Virus record (IMG/VR): IMGVR_UViG_3300031227_000416
Location: 1 to 24,334 of that record
DNA: 24,334 bases
Direction: 5' to 3' (one strand)
DNA from: a virus
Position 1 is the first letter of the stretch, and every line of letters starts with the position of its first letter. Position numbers and translations under genes: made by a program. Shown here one piece after another: positions 7,577 to 15,311 of the stretch. Below the pieces are notes generated by a model that saw only the letters and a program-made list of their open reading frames with translations, had not been told where the DNA came from and made no database searches.

Positions 7577-8647
7577 CTATATGTCGCCTTTCAGCATCTC
7601 CACGAACCGCTTGTGGTCATCGGCGGGAAACTGTAGCTCGTGGATGATGTAGTCTAACTGCTCCTCTGCCGATGCTACTGGCAACTGCATATAGAAGGGT
7701 TTGCCATATACGCTAACGGGCACCTCGTACATCGGCCCCTCCAGCCCCACGTTGCTCGTCAGGATAAGCCCCTGGTCACAGTCTGGCAGTATAGCGTGGA
7801 TATTCGCCTGTTGTGGCAGCGCCCTGAGGCCCGCAGGCGCGTTGGTTTCCTGGGTGAAGGGGTGTGGCTTATACCAGGCGCCCTTCTCGCGTGCAGCGGC
7901 CTCTAATTCGGCCTCAGCGCCATTCGTGAGCCAATAGGTAGCCGCATCCCCATAGAGCTGCCCGAACCACACAATCCGCTCGTCGGCTTGTTCCCACTCC
8001 GCTGGCAACTGTACGGCCTCGTCAATCAGAAGCTCGTGCCGGGAAGTCCCGCTGTACTTCGTCTGCCTATTAACCAACCACCATTCGCGGTATGTCTCAA
8101 AGCGCTTCTCGTCAAACTCAAAGTCGGCGAAGCGGTCAAACCAATACTGTGGCGGGCGCTCGTAGTAAGCCCTATCCGGCGTCACTGTGAAGGTGCGCGT
8201 GCTATACTCCCCGTTGCGCCACCGGAACCAGCCATCCTCAATGACCGACACCTTCAGCCCCAGATCCTCGGCGGCGAAGATAGCGGCCCGATTGCCCAGT
8301 AAGCTGCTACCCCAGACAACCAGGCGGTCAATGCCAAAGCGCTTGATATAGGTCTCAAAGGTCAGTACGTAGTGGGCATACCAGTGCAGCCCGTTCTCGC
8401 GTATCTCGTTATCGGTAGTGCCGTACCGTGTGCAGCGGAACTTCTCTGACTGCGCGTGATAGCGGAATATCTCAAAGCCTGCTATGCCGTCGGGATCGCG
8501 CTCGCAGTGCTGGAGCACATAGCGGGAAGGCTCCGGTTCCTCGGGCTGCTGCACGAGCATCGCCGGTTCCCCTGCCCGCATTGCTAGGCCGGTGAACAGC
8601 TTCATACCCGGCGTGTTGTCGCGCTGCTCGCTGAGGAAGAGTATCAT
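7577..8647 (-). CDS. KpsC/KpsS-like capsule polysaccharide glycosyltransferase
   Basis: 356 aa; ATG at 8647 forms ATGA with the stop of the minor head gene. Motifs match the Capsule_synth (KpsC/KpsS, beta-Kdo transferase) family: VIEDGWFR at 135-142 (family: EDGF.R), a following TFTVTPDRAYY, KPHP at 260-263, and LTSNVGLEGPMYEVPVSVYG at 296-315 with KPFY after it (family: .S.vGlEal..gkPV..yG..fY). Members transfer Kdo or related sugars to lipid acceptors at the cytoplasmic side of the membrane. In this phage the gene is embedded in the head operon between minor head and scaffold genes and is followed by its own terminator, like a moron. It might modify host surface glycans or virion proteins; the acceptor is unknown. 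Confidence 0.7.
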   Translation of the reverse strand: MILFLSEQRDNTPGMKLFTGLAMRAGEPAMLVQQPEEPEPSRYVLQHCERDPDGIAGFEIFRYHAQSEKFRCTRYGTTDNEIRENGLHWYAHYVLTFETYIKRFGIDRLVVWGSSLLGNRAAIFAAEDLGLKVSVIEDGWFRWRNGEYSTRTFTVTPDRAYYERPPQYWFDRFADFEFDEKRFETYREWWLVNRQTKYSGTSRHELLIDEAVQLPAEWEQADERIVWFGQLYGDAATYWLTNGAEAELEAAAREKGAWYKPHPFTQETNAPAGLRALPQQANIHAILPDCDQGLILTSNVGLEGPMYEVPVSVYGKPFYMQLPVASAEEQLDYIIHELQFPADDHKRFVEMLKGDI

Positions 8648-9447
8648 GCTGCCCCCGCGTATCTCTCGCTATAGGGCATCGCCACATGCAGACAATTCGG
8701 GTGGAAAAGCCCCGCTGCTTCGGCGTTGCCCAAGCTGTCGTACTTGTCAGAGTTACCGCTTATGCTCAGTATCTGCCCTTCCCACGGCTCACAGAGCGGG
8801 CAGGCCCCGCCGTGGCTGCTAATCTCCACCAGGTCCTCGCCGAGCTCGGCTTGCCGGTTGACAGTCCCCTGAGTCTGCGCTTCACGGCTGGTTGTCCGCG
8901 CTACCATCTCCGAGTAGCGCCCCAGTGACCACTGAGTGCCGCGCTTGTCAACGAATGCTGTCACTCCCTGGTCAAGCAACTCCTGCACCATCTGCTTTGT
9001 CGCCTGCCGCCGCGTTTCCCCCAGAATGGTGGCCTGCTGAAGCGAGTTCAATGCCGCCTGCCGGAACACATCATCTACCTGCCGACCCACCACGCTAAGC
9101 CCGTCATCCATACGCACCGCCAGGTTTTCCCCAACCAGCTTAATGCTTTCGGTGTGCAGGGCGGCAAGCTCCTCGGGTGGTGCCTTCTTAAAGACATCAT
9201 TGGCCACATCCATACCCGCTTGGTACAGCCCAGGTAGGTGTATCTGCCCCCACTCAACGGTGGCTTCGCCCATCTCATCCAGGGCATCGCGAATCAATAG
9301 AAGCTGCTGTTGCGCCCGCGCCTGCTGCCAGACGGTTAGCTCGGCGGCTTGAATCCGGCGCAGGATTTCCTTCTCACCCTCGTGATACGCAGTACCTAAC
9401 TGGCTGGCTATCTCCGTGAGTTGGGCCTTGCTGTAGAGATTAGCCAC
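8644..9447 (-). CDS. Minor capsid / head morphogenesis protein (MuF-like, minor capsid protein 2 type)
   Basis: 267 aa from the GTG at 9447 (GGGAG 7-8 nt upstream), which overlaps the portal stop by 8 nt; a TTG at 9471 is less likely. The C-terminal half has the family hallmarks: ARTTSREAQTQGTVNRQAE, then HGGACPLCEPWEGQILSISG, and GLFHPNCLH near the end. These match phage minor capsid protein 2 and the Mu gpF-like head morphogenesis group. The Cys pair (CPLC) and HPNC residues may bind metal. Such proteins bind the portal inside the head in a few copies and some are injected with DNA. The position right after the portal gene is the usual one. Confidence 0.85.
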   Translation of the reverse strand: MANLYSKAQLTEIASQLGTAYHEGEKEILRRIQAAELTVWQQARAQQQLLLIRDALDEMGEATVEWGQIHLPGLYQAGMDVANDVFKKAPPEELAALHTESIKLVGENLAVRMDDGLSVVGRQVDDVFRQAALNSLQQATILGETRRQATKQMVQELLDQGVTAFVDKRGTQWSLGRYSEMVARTTSREAQTQGTVNRQAELGEDLVEISSHGGACPLCEPWEGQILSISGNSDKYDSLGNAEAAGLFHPNCLHVAMPYSERYAGAA

Positions 9448-10972
9448 CTTCGACTCCCTGCTCTGGAGCAACCGGCGTCATCTCCGGCCCGAATCCAACG
9501 CGCCGCTGCCCCTGTCGGCGCTCGTCATTGATACGAGCCAATTCAGCCTCGGCCTGTTCGTCGGTCAAATCGTACAAGCGTTTCAGTGCCCCAAACTTGC
9601 TTGTCAGGCCCGCTTGTGTTGCCATCGTCTCCTGCTCGACAAGCTGATAAGTGTCATTGGGCAGGCCGTCGTGCCACTCCAGGCGCACGTCCTCCGGCTC
9701 CAGTGGCGTAACATCGCCTACATCGGGCGTCCAGGTGTCGCCAATCTCTTTGCTGTTGTGGAGCTTAGTGGCCAGGCTAACAGCCCGCCGAATGGCCGGC
9801 CCATACTCCTTCTGCCGCCGGCGCACTGCACTGGCTGTCCGGTGCTCACGTAGACGCAACGCCCGGCCACTCTCCGGCCCGCCCCCTTCCGTCTCCTGGA
9901 GCGAAGCAGGGCTAATGCCAGCAACCAAGCAGATGTCACGCTTCAGTTCCCGTATCTCATTTTCCGTCGGCCCCAACTGGGCATCCCAGGTGACGTACTG
10001 TGGAATCTGGCTTTCGCTATCCACTTGGATATAGTCGTCCAGCGTGGCAACGTTACCACCCTCGTCTATAAACAGACGCGGCCCCGCCATACGTGGGTAG
10101 GCGTGCTTGTCCAGCACCTCCGACCGCTGCGTCTCGCGATTGTTTAGCTCTCCCTGGAGACCGTCAATATCAGTATAGTCGCTGCGGCCCCATATCCGGT
10201 TGCCACCGCCTAGCGCCACGTGCACCAGCAGAATATCATCAACGCCGGTAGGCTGCTCATCCGGCAGCCCCTGCAATTCAGGAATCAAGCTCAATTCGCG
10301 CCGGTCCTTCACCGCGTCAAAACCCATCTTGCCGTCAAGCAATGAGCCATGTAGCTCAAAGAGCCTGTTCTCAATGCGCCCCGGAAAGTGGATCTCCTGG
10401 CGCAGATACGGCTTAGAGTCATGCCATATCATCCAGGCAATCATCTGCTCTTCGCCGTCTACAAAGTAGGTGCTCGGCGGCGCCTGCTCAATAAGAACCT
10501 CCTCTGTCTCCGCGTCATACCGGACCTTCAGTACCCCATCACCACGCGGGCTTGTATCGGTTAGCCAATTGACCCAGAATTGCTCGAAGTCGCACTCGGC
10601 GCCCAAATGGTCAATGAACTCCTGCGTGGGATCGTCTTCACCGGGGGCATAAATGTTGATGGCTTCGCCTGCCAGCCGGTCGGTCAGCAGGTTGGTGATC
10701 TCACCGCAGAGATTGACAGTCAGGTATTCGCGCTGCTCGTCATACTTGTACTTGCCGTGCCTGACGAATACCTCCTCGTGCTCACCCTCGTAAATCTGCC
10801 GAAAGCGTTGATAGCTTGCAAGCCGTGGCCTGTCCTGCGGCGGTGGCCAGGGGTTGCTGTACTGTGGGCTGCCCAGGCCAAATGATGCCAGCGATACACC
10901 GCCCAAAGCATTGGTGACCCGTTCGCGGATGCCAGCGAGTGTGTATTGAATAGCCTGCCAGAAGTTGCTCAT
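9440..10972 (-). CDS. Portal protein
   Basis: 510 aa; ATG at 10972 directly follows the terminase stop. Size and position (after TerL, before the MuF-like protein) are those of the portal, the dodecameric ring through which DNA enters and leaves the head. Visible features typical of SPP1 gp6-type portals are YQRFRQIYEGEHEEVF near residues 54-69, and NLCGEITNLLTDRLAGEAI. There is also a central beta-rich wing and a late helical segment (ESGRALRLREHRTASAVRRR) that resembles the stem and crown helices. The last 30 residues are Arg, Gly and Pro rich and probably disordered. Confidence 0.9.
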   Translation of the reverse strand: MSNFWQAIQYTLAGIRERVTNALGGVSLASFGLGSPQYSNPWPPPQDRPRLASYQRFRQIYEGEHEEVFVRHGKYKYDEQREYLTVNLCGEITNLLTDRLAGEAINIYAPGEDDPTQEFIDHLGAECDFEQFWVNWLTDTSPRGDGVLKVRYDAETEEVLIEQAPPSTYFVDGEEQMIAWMIWHDSKPYLRQEIHFPGRIENRLFELHGSLLDGKMGFDAVKDRRELSLIPELQGLPDEQPTGVDDILLVHVALGGGNRIWGRSDYTDIDGLQGELNNRETQRSEVLDKHAYPRMAGPRLFIDEGGNVATLDDYIQVDSESQIPQYVTWDAQLGPTENEIRELKRDICLVAGISPASLQETEGGGPESGRALRLREHRTASAVRRRQKEYGPAIRRAVSLATKLHNSKEIGDTWTPDVGDVTPLEPEDVRLEWHDGLPNDTYQLVEQETMATQAGLTSKFGALKRLYDLTDEQAEAELARINDERRQGQRRVGFGPEMTPVAPEQGVEGG

Positions 10973-12214
10973 TTACATTCCCGTCGGACGCTTTGTCAGA
11001 CGCACTTGCGGTTGATGTTGGTCAAAGCCGCTATAGATTGCATAGCGTAGCCCGTCAGCGCAGTGGTCATCCTGCTTCTGGGGCTTGTCCTGCGCGAATG
11101 TTCCATCTGCCTTCTGCTGCCAGCAGTAGGACTCCGCGAGTAAGTGCGGGCAGTCAACTACTCTCATACCATCGGCTATCGCCCTGTCTACTGCTGCGAT
11201 CCCCGGCAGTACAGCGTTCTCAGCCTTCTGTGCGTTCAGTCCCTTAGCGCGGAACGTGGCAATGTTCCCCGGCTCGGACGGGTCGCAGTACCAGGTGTCA
11301 ACAGGGTACTGCTCCTGCAACTTCACGGCGGCGTCGGCCATAGCCTCCGGGTGGCGCATGGTTTCCCAGTCCTCGCCGAATGTCCAGGGCCGACCATCTA
11401 AGTCTTCTCCAACAAGCAGTAGCACCGATGGATTTGTCCAACCCCAGTCTACGCCGCCGACTATCCGTTTCCACTTCGCCGGTAAGTCCCCGCCATAATC
11501 GCAGCCTATAAGCCCGCCCCAAATCAGCCCCTCGAACTCCTGCGGGACCCCCTCGATGTACTGCAACGCCCACTTGCCGGTATAGCGGCTGGCCAGTGAG
11601 TCAATGTAGTCTTGGCTCGTTACCGGGTTGTCCCGACTCGATATACGGAACAGCTCGGAATTGGCCAGGCCCGCGTCCTCAAAGTAGTCGCACCACCAGC
11701 CCTTCCCATAGGGCGTATAGGTAGCCCAGCACTTATGCTCAAAGCCCGGCTGCCGGAGCCGGTCAAGCATATTGTCAAAGGCCCTCTTCTTCCAGAGGGC
11801 TATCTCGTCACCGCCAAACCAGGCCAGGTCAGTGCCATAGAGACTATCCGGCTCGTTGGCCGTGCCAAACCAGATCACGCTGCCATTGACAAACTGGAGG
11901 CGCATCTCCGAGCGGTTGAAGTTTGACACTATGTCCTGGCCGACAGCATTAGTGACGAGCCGTGACCAGTGATCCCACTCTACGAGCAGGCTCCTGCCTA
12001 AGAGCTTGTAGGTAGCCGACACCCACATCCCGCGGCTGCCTGGGTTCTCCAGCGCGTATGCTAAGCCCTGCACCACGTTGCAGGTTGTTTTGCCAGACCC
12101 GAACCCGCCGGACAGCGCCTTGTGCCGGGCAGTGCAATTCAGAAACTCCTGTTGCTTGTTGGATGCCTCAAACTGCTCAATCGTCACCTGCCGGGGCTTC
12201 TGCTCCGTTAGCAC
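10973..12214 (-). CDS. terL: Terminase large subunit
   Basis: 413 aa from a GTG at 12214 (AGGTGA upstream), overlapping TerS by 38 nt. ATPase domain: Walker A GGFGSGKT at residues 36-43; Walker B LAWFGGDE with D136 and E137. Nuclease domain: GVDWGWTNP with D256; WYCDPSEPGN with D311; and a C-terminal KQDDHCADGLRYAIYS that supplies the third acidic site. All catalytic elements of the packaging motor (ATP-driven translocation and headful or cos cleavage) are present. Length is within the usual 400-550 aa. Confidence 0.95.
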   Translation of the reverse strand: MLTEQKPRQVTIEQFEASNKQQEFLNCTARHKALSGGFGSGKTTCNVVQGLAYALENPGSRGMWVSATYKLLGRSLLVEWDHWSRLVTNAVGQDIVSNFNRSEMRLQFVNGSVIWFGTANEPDSLYGTDLAWFGGDEIALWKKRAFDNMLDRLRQPGFEHKCWATYTPYGKGWWCDYFEDAGLANSELFRISSRDNPVTSQDYIDSLASRYTGKWALQYIEGVPQEFEGLIWGGLIGCDYGGDLPAKWKRIVGGVDWGWTNPSVLLLVGEDLDGRPWTFGEDWETMRHPEAMADAAVKLQEQYPVDTWYCDPSEPGNIATFRAKGLNAQKAENAVLPGIAAVDRAIADGMRVVDCPHLLAESYCWQQKADGTFAQDKPQKQDDHCADGLRYAIYSGFDQHQPQVRLTKRPTGM

Positions 12215-12641
12215 CGAATATCACCTGTAAGGATAGTGGCTTACCGCCAGCGCCCCCGAACTCGTGCTGCTGAGGAGACTGCTGTCCCAACTCTTCACGC
12301 AACTCGCCCATCCATTCCCGCATTTCGCGTCCGAGGTTGCCCCACTGCGACAACGCCGCCTCATCAAGTGCTTCGTCCAGCTTATCCAGCTTCTTGCAGA
12401 TAGCTGCCACTCGGCGCGACCGGCGACCCCACCCCTGGCGCTTAGCTGTTTCGACTGCGTGAGCCTCAGCTTCGTCAATCTGCTCGGCCCACTTAGTGCG
12501 GTAAGAGCTAAGCTGCTGGTAGCTAAGCGTGAGGTCATAATTCTGCATTAGCTGCTCATTGACTTCTGAATCGGTCAAGCCCTGGCACAGCCACCCACAG
12601 AGTACAAGCTTCCGATTGTCGTCAAGCTTATTTGCAGACAT
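12177..12641 (-). CDS. terS: Terminase small subunit
   Basis: 154 aa; ATG at 12641 with only a weak SD. It lies directly upstream of TerL with a 38-nt overlap, the standard TerS position. The N-terminal 55 residues (LCGWLCQGLTDSEVNEQLMQ and then LSYQQLSSYRTKW) look like a helix-turn-helix. The middle is helical and charged (TAKRQGWGRRSRRVAAICKK to REWMGELREELGQ), suited to oligomerisation, and the end is Gly/Ala rich. TerS recognises the packaging site and stimulates TerL. The family is too diverse to assign by motif, so position carries much of the weight. Confidence 0.75.
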   Translation of the reverse strand: MSANKLDDNRKLVLCGWLCQGLTDSEVNEQLMQNYDLTLSYQQLSSYRTKWAEQIDEAEAHAVETAKRQGWGRRSRRVAAICKKLDKLDEALDEAALSQWGNLGREMREWMGELREELGQQSPQQHEFGGAGGKPLSLQVIFGANGAEAPAGDD

Positions 12642-12657
12642 TGCTTCAATGCTCTTT

Positions 12658-12855
12658 CTATGCTACCACGCCTGTGTTCGTCTCCATCATCTGCCGGTAG
12701 TATTCAAACTTCTCGTCGGGATCCTCCGGCTCCGGCATCTCGCCCAGAGATTGTACCGGCACAGGTGGAATCACAGTAAGCGGCCCGAACAGGTTCTCCA
12801 GGTAGGCAATCTCCTCTTCGGTTATTAGCTCGATTATGAGAGGCATCGGAATCAT
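12658..12855 (-). CDS. Small acidic protein of unknown function
   Basis: 65 aa from the ATG at 12855 (MIPMPLIIELITEEEIAYL); another ATG lies at 12846. The frame stays open upstream to a GTG at 12945 and an ATG at 12927 (preceded by GGGGA). A longer 89-aa product would have the terminator hairpin at 12865-12892 inside its coding sequence. No good SD precedes 12855, so the start is uncertain. The protein is acidic and Pro rich. It is the first gene after the late promoter and the leader terminator, just before TerS. No family recognised. Confidence 0.55.
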   Translation of the reverse strand: MIPMPLIIELITEEEIAYLENLFGPLTVIPPVPVQSLGEMPEPEDPDEKFEYYRQMMETNTGVVA

Positions 12856-12864
12856 CCAGACATC

Positions 12865-12892
12865 AAAAAAGCCCCCGCGATTAAACGGAGGC
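12865..12892 (-). terminator. Rho-independent terminator in the late-operon leader
   Basis: The minus strand reads GCCTCCG, an 8-nt loop TTTAATCG, CGGGGGC, then TTTTTT: a 7-bp GC-rich stem (one GU) and a run of six U. It lies about 100-130 nt downstream of the promoter at 13001-13029, ahead of the packaging genes. Any transcript from that promoter or from upstream genes must pass it. Confidence 0.85.
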
Positions 12893-12961
12893 TGCTGTTC
12901 CGTGGCCAGGGAAAGTACGCTAATCATGTTGGTTCCCCGGCCCACTATTCAGTTATTATCA

Positions 12962-12986
12962 GAAAGGAGAGACTATGCTCCCTTCC
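12962..12986 (-). promoter_or_regulatory. Leader hairpin upstream of the terminator
   Basis: In minus-strand RNA, GGAAGGGAG (12986-12978) can pair with CTCTCCTTTC (12971-12962) around the loop CATAGT, about 9 bp with one bulged C and some GU pairs. Together with the terminator at 12865-12892 it makes a two-hairpin leader. A role in antitermination or attenuation is inference. Confidence 0.45.
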
Positions 12987-13000
12987 AATATTATGCCTAC

Positions 13001-13029
13001 ATCATATCACATCTCGGAATCTTTGTCAA
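13001..13029 (-). promoter_or_regulatory. Strong sigma70-type promoter for the late genes
   Basis: Minus strand: -35 TTGACA at 13029-13024 (perfect consensus), a 17-bp spacer, -10 TATGAT at 13006-13001 (5 of 6). Transcription would begin near 12994. It lies in the gap right after the gene ending at 13040 and ahead of the leader, TerS and TerL. Confidence 0.85.
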
Positions 13030-13039
13030 GGCCCACTCG

Positions 13040-13363
13040 TTAGTTGCGATTCTCAAGCTGTGACTCGCGTATAAGCAGAAGCGGATCGTCCGGTAGATCA
13101 TTAGAGTTGAGCAGTTGCTCAGTATACTCCGCCAGCCGGCTAATTCGATTACTCATATCCACGAGTTTGATAACCAGCCCGTTAAGCGGGATTTCCAGGT
13201 CGTCAGGTTCGGCAAGGGGATTGTGAATAGGCTCACTGTCCGGTGAAAGCAGCCCCTTTCGCACTAACTCCATCCGCCACATCTTCAACACCAAAGCTCG
13301 CAGTGGCTTCATCTCCAGCGGGGGCAAGTCTTTGCTACCAGTCCACGGTGATACTTTAGCCAT
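13040..13363 (-). CDS. Hypothetical protein
   Basis: 107 aa; ATG at 13363 with AGGAGA 8 nt upstream, 11 bases after the radical SAM gene. It is mainly helical: LRALVLKMWRMELVRKGLL in the middle and NGLVIKLVDMSNRISRLAEY later, the latter a likely short coiled coil. The product is soluble, with no membrane segment or motif. It is the last gene before the late promoter. Function unknown; a regulatory or packaging-accessory role is possible only by location. Confidence 0.7.
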   Translation of the reverse strand: MAKVSPWTGSKDLPPLEMKPLRALVLKMWRMELVRKGLLSPDSEPIHNPLAEPDDLEIPLNGLVIKLVDMSNRISRLAEYTEQLLNSNDLPDDPLLLIRESQLENRN

Positions 13364-13374
13364 CGGCGTTTCTC

Positions 13375-14211
13375 CTATGTGTGCTGTGATTGTGTGCTAT
13401 AGCTCTGCGGCGAGCCGGGCGGCAGGTAGGCATACAGGTCGTCTTTGATATACCAGTCGCAGCCGCTCTCCTGGAGGGCTGCCAGTGCGTCCAGTGCGAA
13501 GGCTGCCCAGTCTATCCGTCTCAGTTCTGCCTTTGTCTCTTCGTCGTCAGTGTTGACACTGCCAATATAATTCAGCTTGCCAACTCTGAACTCGTCGATA
13601 GTGTATAAGCGCGTCCAGTGCGATAGCCAAGTAATAACCTGAAGTGCTTGACCCGTCATAACGACAGGTTCAATGCTTATCCAGGTGCGGATACCTCGGC
13701 TGCGCGCCTCGACAATTGCCTGTTCACGGTCATAGACAGAAGCACCATTCGGTTCCCAAGCCTGGCGGTATAGGTCATCTGTGAAACAAAGCGTTGTGCC
13801 AAAATGCCCAGCACCATTAGCATAAAGGTCAAAGTCCCGTACCGCCCGCATCCCGCCCTTCGTCAATACTGAGAAGGGCACATCGTACTCGACCAGCATC
13901 TCCAGGGCCTCCCGTGTAGTGCCGTCCTCGTGCGGCTGATAAGCATCCGATATGAAACTGAGGAGAACACGTCTATCTCCACCACAGAACTCTGGCCGCT
14001 CCTTCTCGACGTCCCTATCCAGTTGCTTACGCAGAGCCTCCAATACACCCTCCCGCGGCGGCCCCACTACGTGGAAGTCCTCGGGCTTCTTGTGAAGCAG
14101 CTTTGGCACGTAGCAATACTTGCACCCGTGAGAACACGTGTCCCAGAGATTAAGTGCCAGCGGTGCGTACTCCCGTGCACGACCCTTCGGCTCATAGATC
14201 GGTGGTCTCAT
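13375..14211 (-). CDS. Radical SAM protein, spore photoproduct lyase-like
   Basis: 278 aa from the ATG at 14211, chosen for its GGAGGA 6-7 nt upstream; earlier starts add an unrelated-looking 24 residues. The N-terminus reads PIYEPKGRAREYAPLALNLW and then CSHGCKYC, with C26, C30 and C33 as the CX3CX2C cluster that binds a 4Fe-4S and S-adenosylmethionine. The YEPKG.A.EYA...N context is that of SPL-like radical SAM proteins. A later LSFISDAYQPHE, VLTKGGMRA and SIEPVV fit the TIM-barrel strands. Homologues are common in phages without assigned substrates; DNA repair is one idea, nucleic acid modification another. Confidence 0.85.
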   Translation of the reverse strand: MRPPIYEPKGRAREYAPLALNLWDTCSHGCKYCYVPKLLHKKPEDFHVVGPPREGVLEALRKQLDRDVEKERPEFCGGDRRVLLSFISDAYQPHEDGTTREALEMLVEYDVPFSVLTKGGMRAVRDFDLYANGAGHFGTTLCFTDDLYRQAWEPNGASVYDREQAIVEARSRGIRTWISIEPVVMTGQALQVITWLSHWTRLYTIDEFRVGKLNYIGSVNTDDEETKAELRRIDWAAFALDALAALQESGCDWYIKDDLYAYLPPGSPQSYSTQSQHT

Positions 14212-14401
14212 CACAGTCCTCCAATAGTTTCTCGATTTGGGCTTCGATGATAACGAATTCGTGGTCAGTGCTCCAGTGTGCAATCCTGCACTTGCCGGCC
14301 CAGTTACCGTTCGGCTTGATCAGCGTGATGTGAACGCTCTCGGCCCGAATGTAGATATTGACGCTCATATCCCGGGCGGCGAGCTCAGCGGCTATGTCCA
14401 T
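14192..14401 (-). CDS. Hypothetical protein
   Basis: 69 aa; ATG at 14401 overlaps the upstream stop as TGATG, and its end overlaps the radical SAM start by 20 nt. Sequence is an alpha/beta mix (MSVNIYIRAESVHITLIKPNG, then HEFVIIEAQIEKLLEDCDE). No motif or membrane segment recognised. Tight coupling on both sides supports that it is translated. Confidence 0.65.
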   Translation of the reverse strand: MDIAAELAARDMSVNIYIRAESVHITLIKPNGNWAGKCRIAHWSTDHEFVIIEAQIEKLLEDCDETTDL

Positions 14402-14613
14402 CAGATAAACAGACTCCCTTGTGCTGTGACTTCGATGAGATCGTACAGGATATTGTCCTGGCGCCTGACCAGGAATGGCCGGTCCTGCTTGGCACTGAAC
14501 CGATTGGCCGCACTCATAGCTTCTTCTTCCGTGTCATAGCAACTCCAGTGGCCGCCGGTCTCAGTGAAGACCTCCCAGATTGTCACGGTTTCGACGGCAG
14601 TCCCCGCTGTCAT
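14401..14613 (-). CDS. Hypothetical protein
   Basis: 70 aa; ATG at 14613 overlaps the helicase-loader stop as ATGA. It begins MTAGTAVETVTIWEVFTETG and has a GGHWSCYDTEEEAMSAANRF block that resembles small phage proteins in which a strand pair is followed by an A-rich helix. It may be a distant relative of the DUF2188-type fold, but this is a guess. Function unknown. Confidence 0.65.
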   Translation of the reverse strand: MTAGTAVETVTIWEVFTETGGHWSCYDTEEEAMSAANRFSAKQDRPFLVRRQDNILYDLIEVTAQGSLFI

Positions 14614-15311
14614 TGGCTCCCCCTCATCGATTTCTTACCTGCTGAGATGCTCTCGCACATTTCCTTCCAGCGGTCATAGACGCGTCGCCACGCATTGCTC
14701 TTCGACAATTCCTCGCGGCTTGCATTGGTCGTGACGCACATCGCCTTCCCGTGAGCATAGCGGTATTCAACCAGCGCATCAAACCGCGTCACTGTCCAGT
14801 CAATGGCATATTGCACCCCAAAGTCATCCAGCAACAGCAAATCGCAGTGACGGGCCTGGGCTATTGCCTCCTGGTCATCACGGTGCAGCCGGTCAAATAA
14901 TTCACCGGCATACCAGTACGCAACCGAATGCCCCGCGCTGGCCGCTGCGTAGGCCACCAGCGCAAGGATGGAGGTCTTGCCCGTACCTACATCGCCTTGA
15001 ATATACAAGCCCCTGCCGGCCACTACCGACTCAGCTATTGAATCCAGATAGCCACGGACAATAGCGCGCACATCATCGCTGCCATCGGCTGGCTTCTCGT
15101 CTGTAACGCGGTCTAACTCGGCGGCCTGATAGCGCCGGCCGATCCCCAGCGGCCCCAGTAGGCGCTGCTTATGAAACGGGCAATCGGGGCCGTCCAGTGG
15201 GCAGGGTTCCCAGTAAGGAGGCATAGCCGGGTCTGGCAGGTATATGCCATCGCATAGCTTGCCCCGGCAAGTTTCAGGCACCTCACATTTTGATTCTACC
15301 GGGTTCGCCAT
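14610..15311 (-). CDS. DnaC-like helicase loader ATPase
   Basis: 233 aa from the ATG at 15311 (AGGAG about 9 nt upstream); the ATG at 15320 is too close to the same SD. AAA+ features: Walker A GDVGTGKT (106-113), Walker B LLLLDDFG (158-165, D162 and D163), and sensor-like TTNAS. The family (DnaC, IstB, lambda P-like loaders) places the replicative helicase at the origin. The first 50 residues hold five cysteines (C9, C15, C20, C37, C44) in a possible metal-binding module, as in the zinc-binding N-termini of some DnaC-like proteins. It overlaps the O-like initiator by 29 nt, matching the O-P pairing of lambda. Confidence 0.88.
   Translation of the reverse strand: MANPVESKCEVPETCRGKLCDGIYLPDPAMPPYWEPCPLDGPDCPFHKQRLLGPLGIGRRYQAAELDRVTDEKPADGSDDVRAIVRGYLDSIAESVVAGRGLYIQGDVGTGKTSILALVAYAAASAGHSVAYWYAGELFDRLHRDDQEAIAQARHCDLLLLDDFGVQYAIDWTVTRFDALVEYRYAHGKAMCVTTNASREELSKSNAWRRVYDRWKEMCESISAGKKSMRGSQ

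Noticed and set aside
8647-9471. Longer start for the minor head protein (TTG at 9471) and similar alternative longer starts for several other genes.
   Set aside because: Downstream starts have properly spaced AGGAG-type sites or ATGA/GTGA overlaps; the upstream extensions only overlap neighbouring genes.
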